Assembly (NCBI GenBank): GCA_002450255.1 | Contig: DJYW01000037.1 | Span: 4,769 to 14,686, forward strand | Length of the DNA stretch: 9,918 nucleotides | Source of the DNA: Gammaproteobacteria bacterium UBA6968 | GTDB lineage: Bacteria > Pseudomonadota > Gammaproteobacteria > Pseudomonadales > Azotimanducaceae | Direction: 5' to 3' | Shown: piece by piece, positions 1 to 6,588 of the stretch | Position numbering within the stretch: the stretch's first letter is position 1 | Layout: each line of letters begins with the position of its first letter | Notes under the pieces: model-generated | What the model saw: the letters and a program-made list of their open reading frames with translations, nothing else | What the model was told of the DNA's origin: nothing | Database searches by the model: none | Program-made: the position numbers and the translations under genes

Positions 1-42
1 AGCCAGAGAATAGACCTCGCCAGAAAAGCCGGAGTTGGTTAA
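1..42 (+). CDS. possible 3' end of an upstream gene (partial)
   Basis: Reading from base 1, the frame is open for 13 codons (SQRIDLARKAGVG) and stops at TAA 40-42. The stop is followed at once by the AAGG that probably serves as ribosome binding site for the methyltransferase starting at 52. Such packing is typical of an operon junction, so this may be the C-terminus of a preceding gene. The stretch is too short to identify. Another frame is also open from base 3 to about 62, so the call is tentative. Confidence 0.25.
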   Translation, partial: SQRIDLARKAGVG

Positions 43-51
43 GGTCCGCCC

Positions 52-627
52 ATGATCGAGTTTGACGAAAAGTACTACCAGCGCTTTTACCTGGATCCGG
101 CAACTCGGGCAGTCTCAACGTTAGAGCAAGCCAGACAAGTCGCTTTCTTAAGCGCTTATCTCGCGCATCTCGACGTACCGGTCACCTCCGTGCTCGATAT
201 AGGCTGCGGTCTAGGCCAATTCCTCAAACAGCTTGGCGCGGCCTTTCCGACAGCCCGCTGCACCGGAGTAGAATACAGCGCCTATCTGTGCGAACGACTC
301 GGTTGGGAGCAAGCAAGCGTTGTCGATTACCACGGCGCGACCTGCGATCTGGTCGTGTGCAATGACGTGTTGGCCTACCTCAACCATGTCGACTGCAGCG
401 AGGCGATCGAAAATTTAGCGCGGCTGACACGCCAATGCCTGTTTCTGCAGGTGCTTACCGCAGAGGATTTGGCGGTATGCGACACCGAGGTAACCGATAT
501 GCGGCAGCAGCGTCGTTCGGCTAACTGGTACCGCAAAAGGCTCCGTCCACACTTTCAGGCAATCGGCGGCGGTTTGTTTCTAAAGCGTCCGGTCACCGTT
601 CCAGTTTGGCAACTGGAAAGCTTGTAA
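52..627 (+). CDS. class I SAM-dependent methyltransferase, small (191 aa)
   Basis: This is a predicted soluble cytoplasmic S-adenosylmethionine-dependent methyltransferase of the Rossmann-fold class; the acceptor is unknown. The glycine-rich SAM motif I is VLDIGCGLGQFL at residues 47-58. An acidic residue after strand 2, E74 in TGVEYS, would bind the ribose hydroxyls. A motif IV-like strand, DLVVCNDVL, lies at 99-107. The C-terminal part (residues 156-178, NWYRKRLRPHF then GGGLFLK) resembles the end of a family of short methyltransferases that I recall from proteobacteria but cannot assign to a substrate. At 191 residues the protein is essentially just the catalytic core. The ATG at 52 has AAGG seven bases upstream, overlapping the stop of the preceding open frame. 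It shows no cysteine pattern of arsenite methyltransferases, so a link with the aquaporin downstream is not supported. Family is fairly certain, function is not. Confidence 0.88.
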   Translation: MIEFDEKYYQRFYLDPATRAVSTLEQARQVAFLSAYLAHLDVPVTSVLDIGCGLGQFLKQLGAAFPTARCTGVEYSAYLCERLGWEQASVVDYHGATCDLVVCNDVLAYLNHVDCSEAIENLARLTRQCLFLQVLTAEDLAVCDTEVTDMRQQRRSANWYRKRLRPHFQAIGGGLFLKRPVTVPVWQLESL

Positions 628-786
628 TCGCATACACTCAGCAGCTGACCGATGCGGATTTGCGCTATGCATTAGCGCTCTTCAAGATATGCCTTACGTG
701 GCCAACTGAAGATATGCGACGCGTCCAATCAAAAGGCCAATCAGAATGCGACAAACACAGGTAACAAACTCAGGAGCAGGCACCCA
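628..786. other. intergenic region with palindrome and short repeats
   Basis: This 159-base gap separates the methyltransferase from the hydrolase operon. It holds a perfect palindrome (662-678), a nine-base direct repeat AAGATATGC at 684-692 and 709-717, the heptamer CCAATCA at 725-731 and 737-743, and two related blocks that both begin GGCCAA and end ATGCGAC (700-720 and 735-752). A promoter for the hydrolase operon would be expected here, but no convincing -35/-10 pair was found. A frame open from TTG 606 to TAA 762-764 could encode about 52 residues. It has no ribosome binding site and overlaps the methyltransferase, so I do not call it a gene. Confidence 0.45.
662..678. repeat. perfect inverted repeat, GCGCTA-TGCAT-TAGCGC
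   Basis: Six-base arms flank a five-base loop, 34 bases after the methyltransferase stop. It could be a weak hairpin at the end of that transcript or an operator for the downstream hydrolase operon. The following bases (TCTTCAAG) are not a T-run, so an intrinsic terminator is not well supported. Confidence 0.4.
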
Positions 787-1728
787 GTGAACTGTCAAAC
801 GATGCGACTCCAGCGACGTGGTCAAAGCATTCGCGTGCGGCTGTGGGCTGCACCGCAGCCCACCAGTAACGGCCATCGGAAAGTCTTAATCGTGCATGGC
901 ATGGGCGAACATAGTGCTCGGTATGGCGCAGTCGCCGCGGCGCTGAATGCGGCCAATATCACTGTCGCAGCACTAGATTTACGTGGTCACGGCCAGTCAT
1001 TACCCAAAGACGCATCCGTTGGCGATATGGGTTACCAGGGCTGGACCGAGTGTCTGCGGGATATTCACCGCTTGCAGCGCTGGTTAGATGCAAATTATGA
1101 CGGCGCAACTATTCTACTAGGGCACAGCATGGGTGCGACGTTGGCACAACAATACTTGTATCTACACAGTGCCGACCTGGCGGGCGTGGTGCTGAGCGGG
1201 CCAGTAGGCGCGATGCCCGCGGCAACTTGGTTGGCGTTTGAAAGCATTGCCCGCTTCGACGCCTGGCGGATACGCCCAGGCGCCGACAGCCCGCTGCTCA
1301 GCAAACGTATTTTTGCAGCGAACAATCGTGCCTTCGAAAAACCCGGAGAGGACGCTGGCAACGGCTTTGCCTGGCTTAGCCGAGACCCGGATCAGGTCGC
1401 CGCATACGTCGCTGATCCATTGTGCGGCGGCGTAATAAAAGCCGATAATTTAGCTGATATGTTCGCGGCATCACGGCGTGCCGTAGCGCCAGAGAACTTA
1501 CTCTGCATCAGAGACGGTTTTCCAATGTACGTACTTTGGGGCAGCGCGGACCCAGTCAGCCAAGGTGGTGGCGCAACTCGGTTGATAAAAATCTATACCA
1601 ACGCCGGTCTTGATGTAGCACAAAAGTGTTACGTAGACGGCCGCCACGAAATGTTCAATGAGATCAATCGCGAAACCACGATAGCCGACCTAATCCGCTG
1701 GCTGGAACAAGCCCGCTTCACCCTGTAA
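787..1728 (+). CDS. alpha/beta hydrolase, monoacylglycerol lipase / lysophospholipase-like
   Basis: This is a serine hydrolase of the alpha/beta fold (Hydrolase_4 / serine aminopeptidase S33 group), 313 residues, probably cleaving a carboxylic ester such as a monoglyceride or lysophospholipid. The oxyanion and family motif HGMGEHSARY is at residues 37-46, followed by LDLRGHGQS at 63-71. The nucleophile elbow GHSMG at 112-116 places the catalytic serine at S114. The acid is probably D255 in GSADP, and the histidine is H287 in GRHEMFNE. No signal peptide or membrane segment is visible, so it is probably cytoplasmic. The start is GTG at 787: AGGAG at 772-776 lies ten bases upstream, whereas it would be too far from the next ATG at 802. 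The amidase gene follows 26 bases after the stop, suggesting co-transcription. The exact substrate cannot be told from sequence. Confidence 0.92.
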   Translation: MNCQTMRLQRRGQSIRVRLWAAPQPTSNGHRKVLIVHGMGEHSARYGAVAAALNAANITVAALDLRGHGQSLPKDASVGDMGYQGWTECLRDIHRLQRWLDANYDGATILLGHSMGATLAQQYLYLHSADLAGVVLSGPVGAMPAATWLAFESIARFDAWRIRPGADSPLLSKRIFAANNRAFEKPGEDAGNGFAWLSRDPDQVAAYVADPLCGGVIKADNLADMFAASRRAVAPENLLCIRDGFPMYVLWGSADPVSQGGGATRLIKIYTNAGLDVAQKCYVDGRHEMFNEINRETTIADLIRWLEQARFTL

Positions 1729-1754
1729 CAACATCGAGGACAACTCGTTTAGCC

Positions 1755-3200
1755 ATGTCAAAAACCGAAGCGCCAGAACCCATTTGGCAGGATGCGCTCT
1801 CTCTGTGCCGAGACTTACAACGCGGCAGCGTCACCGCCAGCGATCTGATGGAAAACGTATACGCGCGGATTGCTGCTTTTAATCCGGAACTCAATGCTAT
1901 TGTTAGTCTTATGCCGAAAGCAGAGGCCCTACAGCAGGCGGCCTTAGCTGACGCGACTCCTACTGCCGAACGCGGGCCATTACATGGTTTACCCATGGCT
2001 ATTAAAGATGTGGTCGATGTTGCGGGCTTAACGACAACCAGCGGCTTCGTACCCTTCGCTAATCGGGTACCCAAACATGACGCTAAATTGGTCAAGCGCT
2101 TACGCGCCGCCGGCGCGATCATTATCGGTCATACCAACGTGCCTGAATTTGCGCTGGGCTCGCAAACTTTTAACAGCCTCTTTGGCGTCACCAAAAACCC
2201 CTACGACCTCAGCAAAACACCCGGCGGCAGCAGCGGCGGTGCGGCAGTTGCATTAGCCGCCCAAATGCTGCCGTTGGCTGACGGTTCGGATATGGGTGGC
2301 TCGCTACGTAATCCGGCGAGCTTTTGTAATGTCGTGGGCCTACGCCCCTCTATCGGCCGCATGCCGTTAGACAAAGGTTTTGCCTGGTATGGCCGTCAAG
2401 CCACCACCGGACCCATGGCCAGAACGGTTACCGACACAGCCTTGCTATTCAGTGTCATGGCCGGCCCAGACCAGGAAGATCCATTGACGTTACCCGAACC
2501 CGGCGAACACTTCCTGGACGTACTCGGCCCTGCGCTAGACCCGCACACGCTTACTATCGCGGTCAGCGAAGACCTTGGCGGACTGCCAGTGGATGCTGAA
2601 GTGCGCCAAGCCATTCGCGAAGCTGGCGAGGTCTTCACCGGACTCGGAGCTAAGACCGTACAATGTGCACCCAATTTGGACGGCGCAATGGATGTGTTCC
2701 AAGTGCAACGCGCCGCCAGTTTGCGCGTGCTGGGCACCTTCTTGGAAGCCGCCGTACCCGATTGGCGCAGCTTCGCGAAAGACACCGCCATTTGGAATAT
2801 CAGCCGCGGCTTCGAGCTCACGGCGGAGGAGATAATCAACGCGGAACTGCAACGCACAGCTATCTATCAGCGAATCGCAAAGTTTTTCGAATCGGTCGAT
2901 GCGCTTATACTCCCCGCTGCCCAGGTGTTACCGTTTGACCACGGCACCGAATGGATTAAAGCAATCGACGGCGTTGTAATGCAAAGTTATATCGACTGGA
3001 TGGCAGTCTGCTGTTTAATCAGTGTGACGGGGCTACCCACCGTATCCGTCCCTGGCGGCTTTAGTCAGGGCGGGTTACCGATTGGCGTTCAAATCGTGGG
3101 GCCGCCAAAAGGCGATCTCAAGCTTTTGCAAGTTGCCAAACTATTCGAACAAGCCACGCAACATTATCGGTCAGCGCCCGCGCTTGCTAGCGCCACTTAA
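1755..3200 (+). CDS. amidase-signature family hydrolase (481 aa)
   Basis: This enzyme belongs to the amidase signature family, which hydrolyses carboxamides to acid plus ammonia or amine using a Ser-cisSer-Lys triad. All three residues are visible: K84 in MAIKDVVDVAG, the cis-serine S159 in PGGSSGGAAVALA (residues 156-168), and the nucleophile S183 in GSDMGGSLRNPA. The length is normal for the family. It is unlikely to be GatA, the glutamyl-tRNA amidotransferase subunit, because no gatC or gatB is nearby and the motif reads GSDMGGS where GatA usually has GSDTGGS. No export signal is seen. The ATG at 1755 has only a distant GAGGA (1736-1740), so initiation may rely partly on coupling to the hydrolase gene 26 bases upstream. 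A membrane protein gene follows 20 bases downstream. The amide substrate is unknown. Confidence 0.95.
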   Translation: MSKTEAPEPIWQDALSLCRDLQRGSVTASDLMENVYARIAAFNPELNAIVSLMPKAEALQQAALADATPTAERGPLHGLPMAIKDVVDVAGLTTTSGFVPFANRVPKHDAKLVKRLRAAGAIIIGHTNVPEFALGSQTFNSLFGVTKNPYDLSKTPGGSSGGAAVALAAQMLPLADGSDMGGSLRNPASFCNVVGLRPSIGRMPLDKGFAWYGRQATTGPMARTVTDTALLFSVMAGPDQEDPLTLPEPGEHFLDVLGPALDPHTLTIAVSEDLGGLPVDAEVRQAIREAGEVFTGLGAKTVQCAPNLDGAMDVFQVQRAASLRVLGTFLEAAVPDWRSFAKDTAIWNISRGFELTAEEIINAELQRTAIYQRIAKFFESVDALILPAAQVLPFDHGTEWIKAIDGVVMQSYIDWMAVCCLISVTGLPTVSVPGGFSQGGLPIGVQIVGPPKGDLKLLQVAKLFEQATQHYRSAPALASAT

Positions 3201-3220
3201 GCAACTCAATACAAGCAAAC

Positions 3221-3688
3221 ATGAACAAGACCAACCCAGATCAGTTACCGCGCCTGTATTCCATGAATACCATAGGCATGACCACCTTCCTCGGCTCGCT
3301 CTTTGCCGGCGGCTGCTTATTGGCTGCAAACTATTACGCCTTAGGCATGCGCCAGCTGGGTAACTTGACCCTGGGCATCAGTTTTGTATTGTTCGGGTTA
3401 TTCATCATCATTGTGTCCCCGCAGATACCAAACTCGAATACCGAGCAACTTTCCGGCCAGGTTGTACAGCTAGCATTGTTCGTCAGCACCACCCAGGTCA
3501 TCGCCATGGTCATTGCAACGCACTTTCTGCAAGGCGGCATGCTGACGAGTTTTCGCGAAATGAACGGCCAATATTTCTCCACCCTGCGTGGCGTGGGTAT
3601 CGGCTTTGCCGCGTATCTAGGCGCCGTGATCGCGCTATCACTGCTGATCAACCTGTTCGGTCTAGAGGGCCTGATTAAAGCTCGCTAG
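3221..3688 (+). CDS. four-helix integral membrane protein of unknown function
   Basis: I do not recognise this 155-residue protein. It has four likely transmembrane helices at about residues 17-40, 47-66, 81-101 and 124-146, joined by short polar loops. The N-terminal 14 residues are hydrophilic. A conserved-looking loop with FREMNGQYFSTLRG lies at 111-124 between helices 3 and 4. There is no catalytic motif, no cysteine cluster and no signal peptide beyond the first helix. The start at 3221 has no clear ribosome binding site; ATG codons at 3263 and 3278 are alternatives that would remove the hydrophilic tail. It lies 20 bases after the amidase and is the last gene of this run, so it may share its promoter. 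A role as small transporter or membrane anchor for the hydrolases would be guesswork. Confidence 0.78.
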   Translation: MNKTNPDQLPRLYSMNTIGMTTFLGSLFAGGCLLAANYYALGMRQLGNLTLGISFVLFGLFIIIVSPQIPNSNTEQLSGQVVQLALFVSTTQVIAMVIATHFLQGGMLTSFREMNGQYFSTLRGVGIGFAAYLGAVIALSLLINLFGLEGLIKAR

Positions 3689-3798
3689 TTAGCGCGCTCG
3701 GGCAACTGCTAATAAAACTGCGGCTGACGCGCGGATTCTAATGACCTCTTACCGCGCATCGTCAAGGCATATCGAGGTTCATAATTCCGCAAAGTTTG

Positions 3799-3804
3799 TA
3801 TGAT
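3799..3804 (+). promoter_or_regulatory. candidate -10 box upstream of aquaporin
   Basis: TATGAT matches the sigma-70 -10 consensus at five of six positions and sits in a locally AT-rich stretch. The matching -35 region (GGTTCA or GTTCAT around 3776-3782) is poor. If used, it would give the aquaporin mRNA a leader of roughly 190 bases. Confidence 0.25.
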
Positions 3805-3832
3805 ATTTTCCCGCTCTTAATGAGAGCTCTAG

Positions 3833-3854
3833 GCCAGTCTGTCTGGCAATTTTT
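3833..3854 (+). terminator. weak intrinsic terminator-like hairpin
   Basis: GCCAG-TCTGT-CTGGC is a five-base perfect stem with a five-base loop, followed by AA and five Ts. It could end the hydrolase/amidase/membrane-protein transcript 145 bases after its last stop. It could also lie in the aquaporin leader if the upstream -10 box is used. The short stem makes it a weak candidate. Confidence 0.35.
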
Positions 3855-3988
3855 GCTCTGACGTCTACTTGAAACCTGATGTAAATCTCGCCAGAACTCT
3901 CTCACGAAACTTGGTTTGAGCTCTTGCTGACACGCTGAATCGAGCCTTGACCTAGGCCCACAGCGTAGCGCTTTTTGAAATCGGGAAC

Positions 3989-3992
3989 GGAG
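3989..3992 (+). promoter_or_regulatory. ribosome binding site that sets the aquaporin start
   Basis: GGAG lies six bases before ATG 3999. This favours ATG over the in-frame TTG at 3975, which has no Shine-Dalgarno sequence and sits in a T-run. Confidence 0.7.
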
Positions 3993-3998
3993 TCCGCT

Positions 3999-4700
3999 AT
4001 GTCATCTGCTGAGAGCACCCCTGCAATGAGCGCCGCGCGGCAATGTGTTGCAGAAGCAGTTGGCACCGCGCTGTTGCTCGCAACCGTAGTCGGTTCGGGC
4101 ATCATGGGCGCCGGCTTGTCGGAGGGCAATGACGCCATCGCGTTACTCGGTAATACCTTGGCAACCGGGGCCATTTTGGTGGTTCTGATCATGATGTTTG
4201 GGCCGATCAGCGGAGCGCATTTCAACCCCGCTGTAACCCTGGTGATGTATCTAGAGAAACAACTGCCGGCGCATCTCGCTGCCGCGTTCGTTTTTTGCCA
4301 GTGCATTGGGGGCTTAGCGGGCGTCGTAACCGCACATGCCATGTTCGAACTGGATCTCCTCCAAGCTTCAACTAACACGCGCACCGGCGGTGCACAGTGG
4401 CTAGCAGAGGGTGTGGCGACATTCGGTTTACTGGCCACGATTCTATATGTCGTTAGGCAGCGCGCCGATGCAGTTCCATTCGCGGTGGGTTTGTATATCA
4501 CAGCCGGCTATTGGTTTACCGCTTCGACTTCTTTCGCTAACCCAGCCGTCACCCTCGCGCGCAGTTTTACCGATACATTTTCCGGTATCGATCCAAGTGA
4601 CGTGATCGGGTTTGTGCTGGCACAACTGGCCGGCGCACTCGTCGCCTGGGTTTTATACAGCTGGCAGTTTAAGAGCGCATCGCCTCCCAGCGACGGGTAA
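3999..4700 (+). CDS. aquaporin / MIP channel of the arsenic-operon (AqpS-like) type
   Basis: This inner-membrane channel of the major intrinsic protein family (233 residues from ATG 3999) conducts water or small neutral solutes passively. Six transmembrane helices fall at about 17-37, 46-67, 92-113, 133-152, 157-178 and 203-222. Both pore motifs are present: GAHFNPAVT with N76-P77-A78, and SFANPAVTLAR with N181-P182-A183. In ordinary aquaporins and glycerol facilitators the second NPA is followed by the selectivity-filter arginine; here that position is V184. Valine there, with the surrounding SFANPAVT text, is what I recall of AqpS-type channels encoded in bacterial arsenic operons, which pass arsenite or methylated arsenicals. 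No ars gene is visible here, so the metalloid role is inference. The 3' end overlaps the convergent sulfotransferase gene by 32 bases. Family is certain; substrate is not. Confidence 0.94.
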   Translation: MSSAESTPAMSAARQCVAEAVGTALLLATVVGSGIMGAGLSEGNDAIALLGNTLATGAILVVLIMMFGPISGAHFNPAVTLVMYLEKQLPAHLAAAFVFCQCIGGLAGVVTAHAMFELDLLQASTNTRTGGAQWLAEGVATFGLLATILYVVRQRADAVPFAVGLYITAGYWFTASTSFANPAVTLARSFTDTFSGIDPSDVIGFVLAQLAGALVAWVLYSWQFKSASPPSDG

Positions 4701-5346
4701 ATTCGGCGCTGGAATTAACGCTTGGATAATCTGTTTCCGGCACGGGCACCTGCAAAAATTCGCACAGCGGCAACCAGCCATCTGCCGGATCAAACACTAA
4801 AAGATCTAGCGGCGGTACGCTGTCGATGACCCGTTGATTATGTTGGGTGTATAGCTCAATGGCGTAATCGGTATCTTCTACCCGCCCGTCAAATACGCCA
4901 TCCCAGATTTCTGCGAATACCATCGCCGTCTGCTCGGGTAGCGGTTTATCTGCAGCAATCGCAGCGTCATAGGATTTTTTGGAGCTTGGCCAAATCGTCT
5001 GCATCACGCTTTTGTGCCAACGCTCTGCATCCCGCTTGGAGAGAATAACCTTGGCTTCCGGATACAACTCGCGATGCACTTGCCAGTAGTTACAGCCCGG
5101 CCAATCGACATTGGCTTGATAGCCGGTAAACACCTCAGCGAACAAAGGCGCGAGAGCGGAAACTCGATCCGCTGCGGCAACTTTAGCCGAGGTGCGCTTA
5201 ATCTCTGCCCAGAGCGCCACATGATCTGGATTCCGAACCACCTCCGCCATGTGATAGCACTTATTAAAACCCAGTTGTTCTAGCGCTAATTTCAGCGACA
5301 AGGTTCCCGTACGGCCCCAACCAGCACCAATGACTTGTAAACCCAT
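4669..5346 (-). CDS. sulfotransferase family protein (PAPS-dependent type)
   Basis: This 225-residue protein resembles the Sulfotransfer_4 group of P-loop-like sulfotransferases, which move a sulfuryl group from PAPS to a hydroxyl or amine acceptor. The 5'-phosphosulfate loop is GAGWGRTGTLSLKLAL at residues 7-22. The 3'-phosphate region is KVILSKRDAERWHKSVM at 99-115, with R105 and S113 in the expected places. VDWPGCNYW at 80-88 and GWLPLCEFLQVPVP at 190-203 are also typical of the group. No signal peptide is seen, so it is probably cytoplasmic. The start is well fixed: a full GGAGGT lies eight bases upstream. Its stop lies inside the convergent aquaporin gene. The amidohydrolase lies upstream on the same strand, 159 bases away. 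The acceptor is unknown, and some members of this family have no proven sulfotransferase activity. Confidence 0.9.
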   Translation of the reverse strand: MGLQVIGAGWGRTGTLSLKLALEQLGFNKCYHMAEVVRNPDHVALWAEIKRTSAKVAAADRVSALAPLFAEVFTGYQANVDWPGCNYWQVHRELYPEAKVILSKRDAERWHKSVMQTIWPSSKKSYDAAIAADKPLPEQTAMVFAEIWDGVFDGRVEDTDYAIELYTQHNQRVIDSVPPLDLLVFDPADGWLPLCEFLQVPVPETDYPSVNSSAEFTRRWEAMRS

Positions 5347-5354
5347 TGCTATTT

Positions 5355-5360
5355 ACCTCC
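5355..5360 (-). promoter_or_regulatory. consensus ribosome binding site of the sulfotransferase gene
   Basis: Read on the - strand this is GGAGGT, a full Shine-Dalgarno match, eight bases before the ATG at 5346. It fixes the start and suggests efficient translation. Confidence 0.8.
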
Positions 5361-5374
5361 GAATTCGCGCGGCG

Positions 5375-5380
5375 ACTATA
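5375..5380 (-). promoter_or_regulatory. candidate -10 box for the sulfotransferase gene
   Basis: On the - strand the bases read TATAGT, five of six matches to the sigma-70 -10 box. The start point would give a leader of about 22 bases, just long enough for the ribosome binding site. No good -35 lies 16-18 bases upstream, so it may need an activator or be chance. If real, the sulfotransferase can be expressed apart from the amidohydrolase. Confidence 0.35.
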
Positions 5381-5505
5381 CCGTGTTCTCTGTGCATCGT
5401 GTGCGGATCGTCTCTGTCTATCGCACCTTTGCATTACGCCTCATTGCATCGTCTATCTGCTCCCCGCGACTCTTCAGCGCGTCTTTTCACTGCGTCTCCC
5501 AGCGC

Positions 5506-6507
5506 TTATGCGTTAAGCCGATAGACCTTAACGGCGGTGTCGTGGAACAGCGCATCCTGATCGGCAGCGCTTCGCCCGGCCGCGATTTTCTTATGCGCAT
5601 TCCAAAGCACCGAATAACTGATGCTTTGCCGATCTACCGGGAAGTTACTCTCAAACATGCAGCGCTGAGGTGTGAACAGTTCGATAGCACGATCGTAATA
5701 GCGCCTAACTGCCGCCACTAATTCATCCGAAGTCGCTGGGGTGTCCCGTTTGTGCCAGCCATGACCGTTTATTGGCATAGCCAGGCCACCCAATTTTGCG
5801 TAGACGTTATCGCAGCGGGCGAGTTCGGCAACAGCCTTGGACCACTGGGCAAAAACGGCATCGCCTTGGCCGCTGTAAGGGCCGATCCCGAGCGGGCCAC
5901 CGAAGTGATCAAAAATGATAGGTAGATCCGGCAACTGTTTCGCAAACTCGGTCAGCTCGGGAATCTGATGATGATAGAGCCAGGCTTCAAAACTCAGTCC
6001 GCGATGCTGGAGCGCCTCACTGCCCGCTAAAAAATCCGGGTCAGCCAGCAGATACGGAGTGGGGTCGGTATGGGAATTGCGCACATCGTCAGATGAATCC
6101 CAGGAAACCGCATGCCGGATGCCGCGAAAGCGCGGCGACGCTTTGATATGCGCGTCCAGCACCGGACCCACCGCGCTGCCCAAGCTCAAATCGGCAAAAC
6201 CAACAATCCCTGCGCATACCCGAGCGGGGCCATACTGACCCGAAGCGCTCATGGCGGCGATGCCATTAACGAACTCGGTTTCACCCACTGGCGCCAATGC
6301 AGCCGGGCCGGCGGCTCGATACATGGAAGAGCACTCAACAAATACAGTGCTCACCACATTGTGACCGCTGCCAATATCGGCAAGCAGCTCGGGCAGCAAA
6401 TAACGATTACCGGGATGGTCCCAGAGATGATGATGCGGGTCACAGATCGGCCGGTCCGGATCCAAAATCGATTCCTGCACTGCAGCCAGCCAAGTCTTAT
6501 TCTGCAT
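5506..6507 (-). CDS. amidohydrolase family 2 (TIM-barrel) hydrolase, lactonase-like
   Basis: This is a predicted cytoplasmic metal-dependent hydrolase of the Amidohydro_2 family, which contains lactonases, decarboxylases and hydrolases of ring-cleavage products. Numbered from ATG 6507 (333 residues), the strand-1 metal motif is DPHHHLWD at 23-30, giving H25 and H27. Further likely ligands are H179/H180 in LYHHQIP and H201 in IFDHFGGP. The strand-8 region reads CMFESNFPVD at 283-292, where the usual aspartate position appears to be N288; I recall this ESNFPVD version from a subgroup of the family. The start is taken at 6507 because GAGGAGGG lies five bases upstream; an in-frame ATG at 6522 would place that site inside the gene. 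The sulfotransferase follows 159 bases downstream on the same strand. The closest named relatives by memory are L-rhamnono-lactonase-like and sulfomuconolactone hydrolase-like proteins, but no substrate can be assigned. Confidence 0.92.
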   Translation of the reverse strand: MQNKTWLAAVQESILDPDRPICDPHHHLWDHPGNRYLLPELLADIGSGHNVVSTVFVECSSMYRAAGPAALAPVGETEFVNGIAAMSASGQYGPARVCAGIVGFADLSLGSAVGPVLDAHIKASPRFRGIRHAVSWDSSDDVRNSHTDPTPYLLADPDFLAGSEALQHRGLSFEAWLYHHQIPELTEFAKQLPDLPIIFDHFGGPLGIGPYSGQGDAVFAQWSKAVAELARCDNVYAKLGGLAMPINGHGWHKRDTPATSDELVAAVRRYYDRAIELFTPQRCMFESNFPVDRQSISYSVLWNAHKKIAAGRSAADQDALFHDTAVKVYRLNA

Positions 6508-6512
6508 AAGCG

Positions 6513-6520
6513 CCCTCCTC
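6513..6520 (-). promoter_or_regulatory. strong ribosome binding site that sets the amidohydrolase start
   Basis: On the - strand this reads GAGGAGGG, five bases before ATG 6507. It argues for a 333-residue product rather than a 338-residue one begun at 6522. Confidence 0.8.
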
Positions 6521-6588
6521 ATCGCCTATTCCGCTACCCGTGAACGCCTTTGCCCAGCGCAGTACCTAGCGCACACGCCAGTGGTCAT

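Larger units (their letters stand above)
3689..3998. other. intergenic region with leader-like signals before the aquaporin gene
   Basis: About 310 bases carry no supportable gene. Visible elements are a -10-like TATGAT (3799-3804), a small hairpin GCTCT-TAATG-AGAGC (3813-3827), a hairpin followed by a T-run (3833-3854), and the aquaporin ribosome binding site (3989-3992). This is where the hydrolase operon should end and the aquaporin transcript begin. Confidence 0.5.

Noticed and set aside
52..627. The methyltransferase as an arsenite methyltransferase (ArsM) partner of the aquaporin
   Set aside because: It is too short, lacks the conserved cysteine arrangement of ArsM, and is over 3 kb away with unrelated genes between.
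606..764. A frame from TTG 606 that could encode about 52 residues (text such as LTDADLRYALALFK)
   Set aside because: It overlaps the methyltransferase, starts at a rare codon without a ribosome binding site, and contains the repeat cluster. It is not strong enough to call.
2396..2857. Long - strand open frames inside the amidase gene
   Set aside because: The + strand has complete amidase motifs with all three catalytic residues here. The opposite-strand frames have skewed serine- and alanine-rich composition typical of shadows.
1755..3200. The amidase as GatA of the tRNA amidotransferase
   Set aside because: No gatB or gatC is present and the nucleophile motif has methionine where GatA normally has threonine.
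3962..3976. AGCG-TAG-CGCT followed by Ts, as a terminator just before the aquaporin
   Set aside because: A four-base stem with a three-base loop is too small to be credible.
3902..4501. A 199-codon - strand open frame opposite the aquaporin
   Set aside because: The + strand encodes both NPA motifs and six helices. The antisense frame shows no family resemblance.
6112..6543. A 143-codon + strand open frame opposite the amidohydrolase start
   Set aside because: It is antisense to well-conserved amidohydrolase motifs and its strong ribosome binding site, and its translation lacks domain features.
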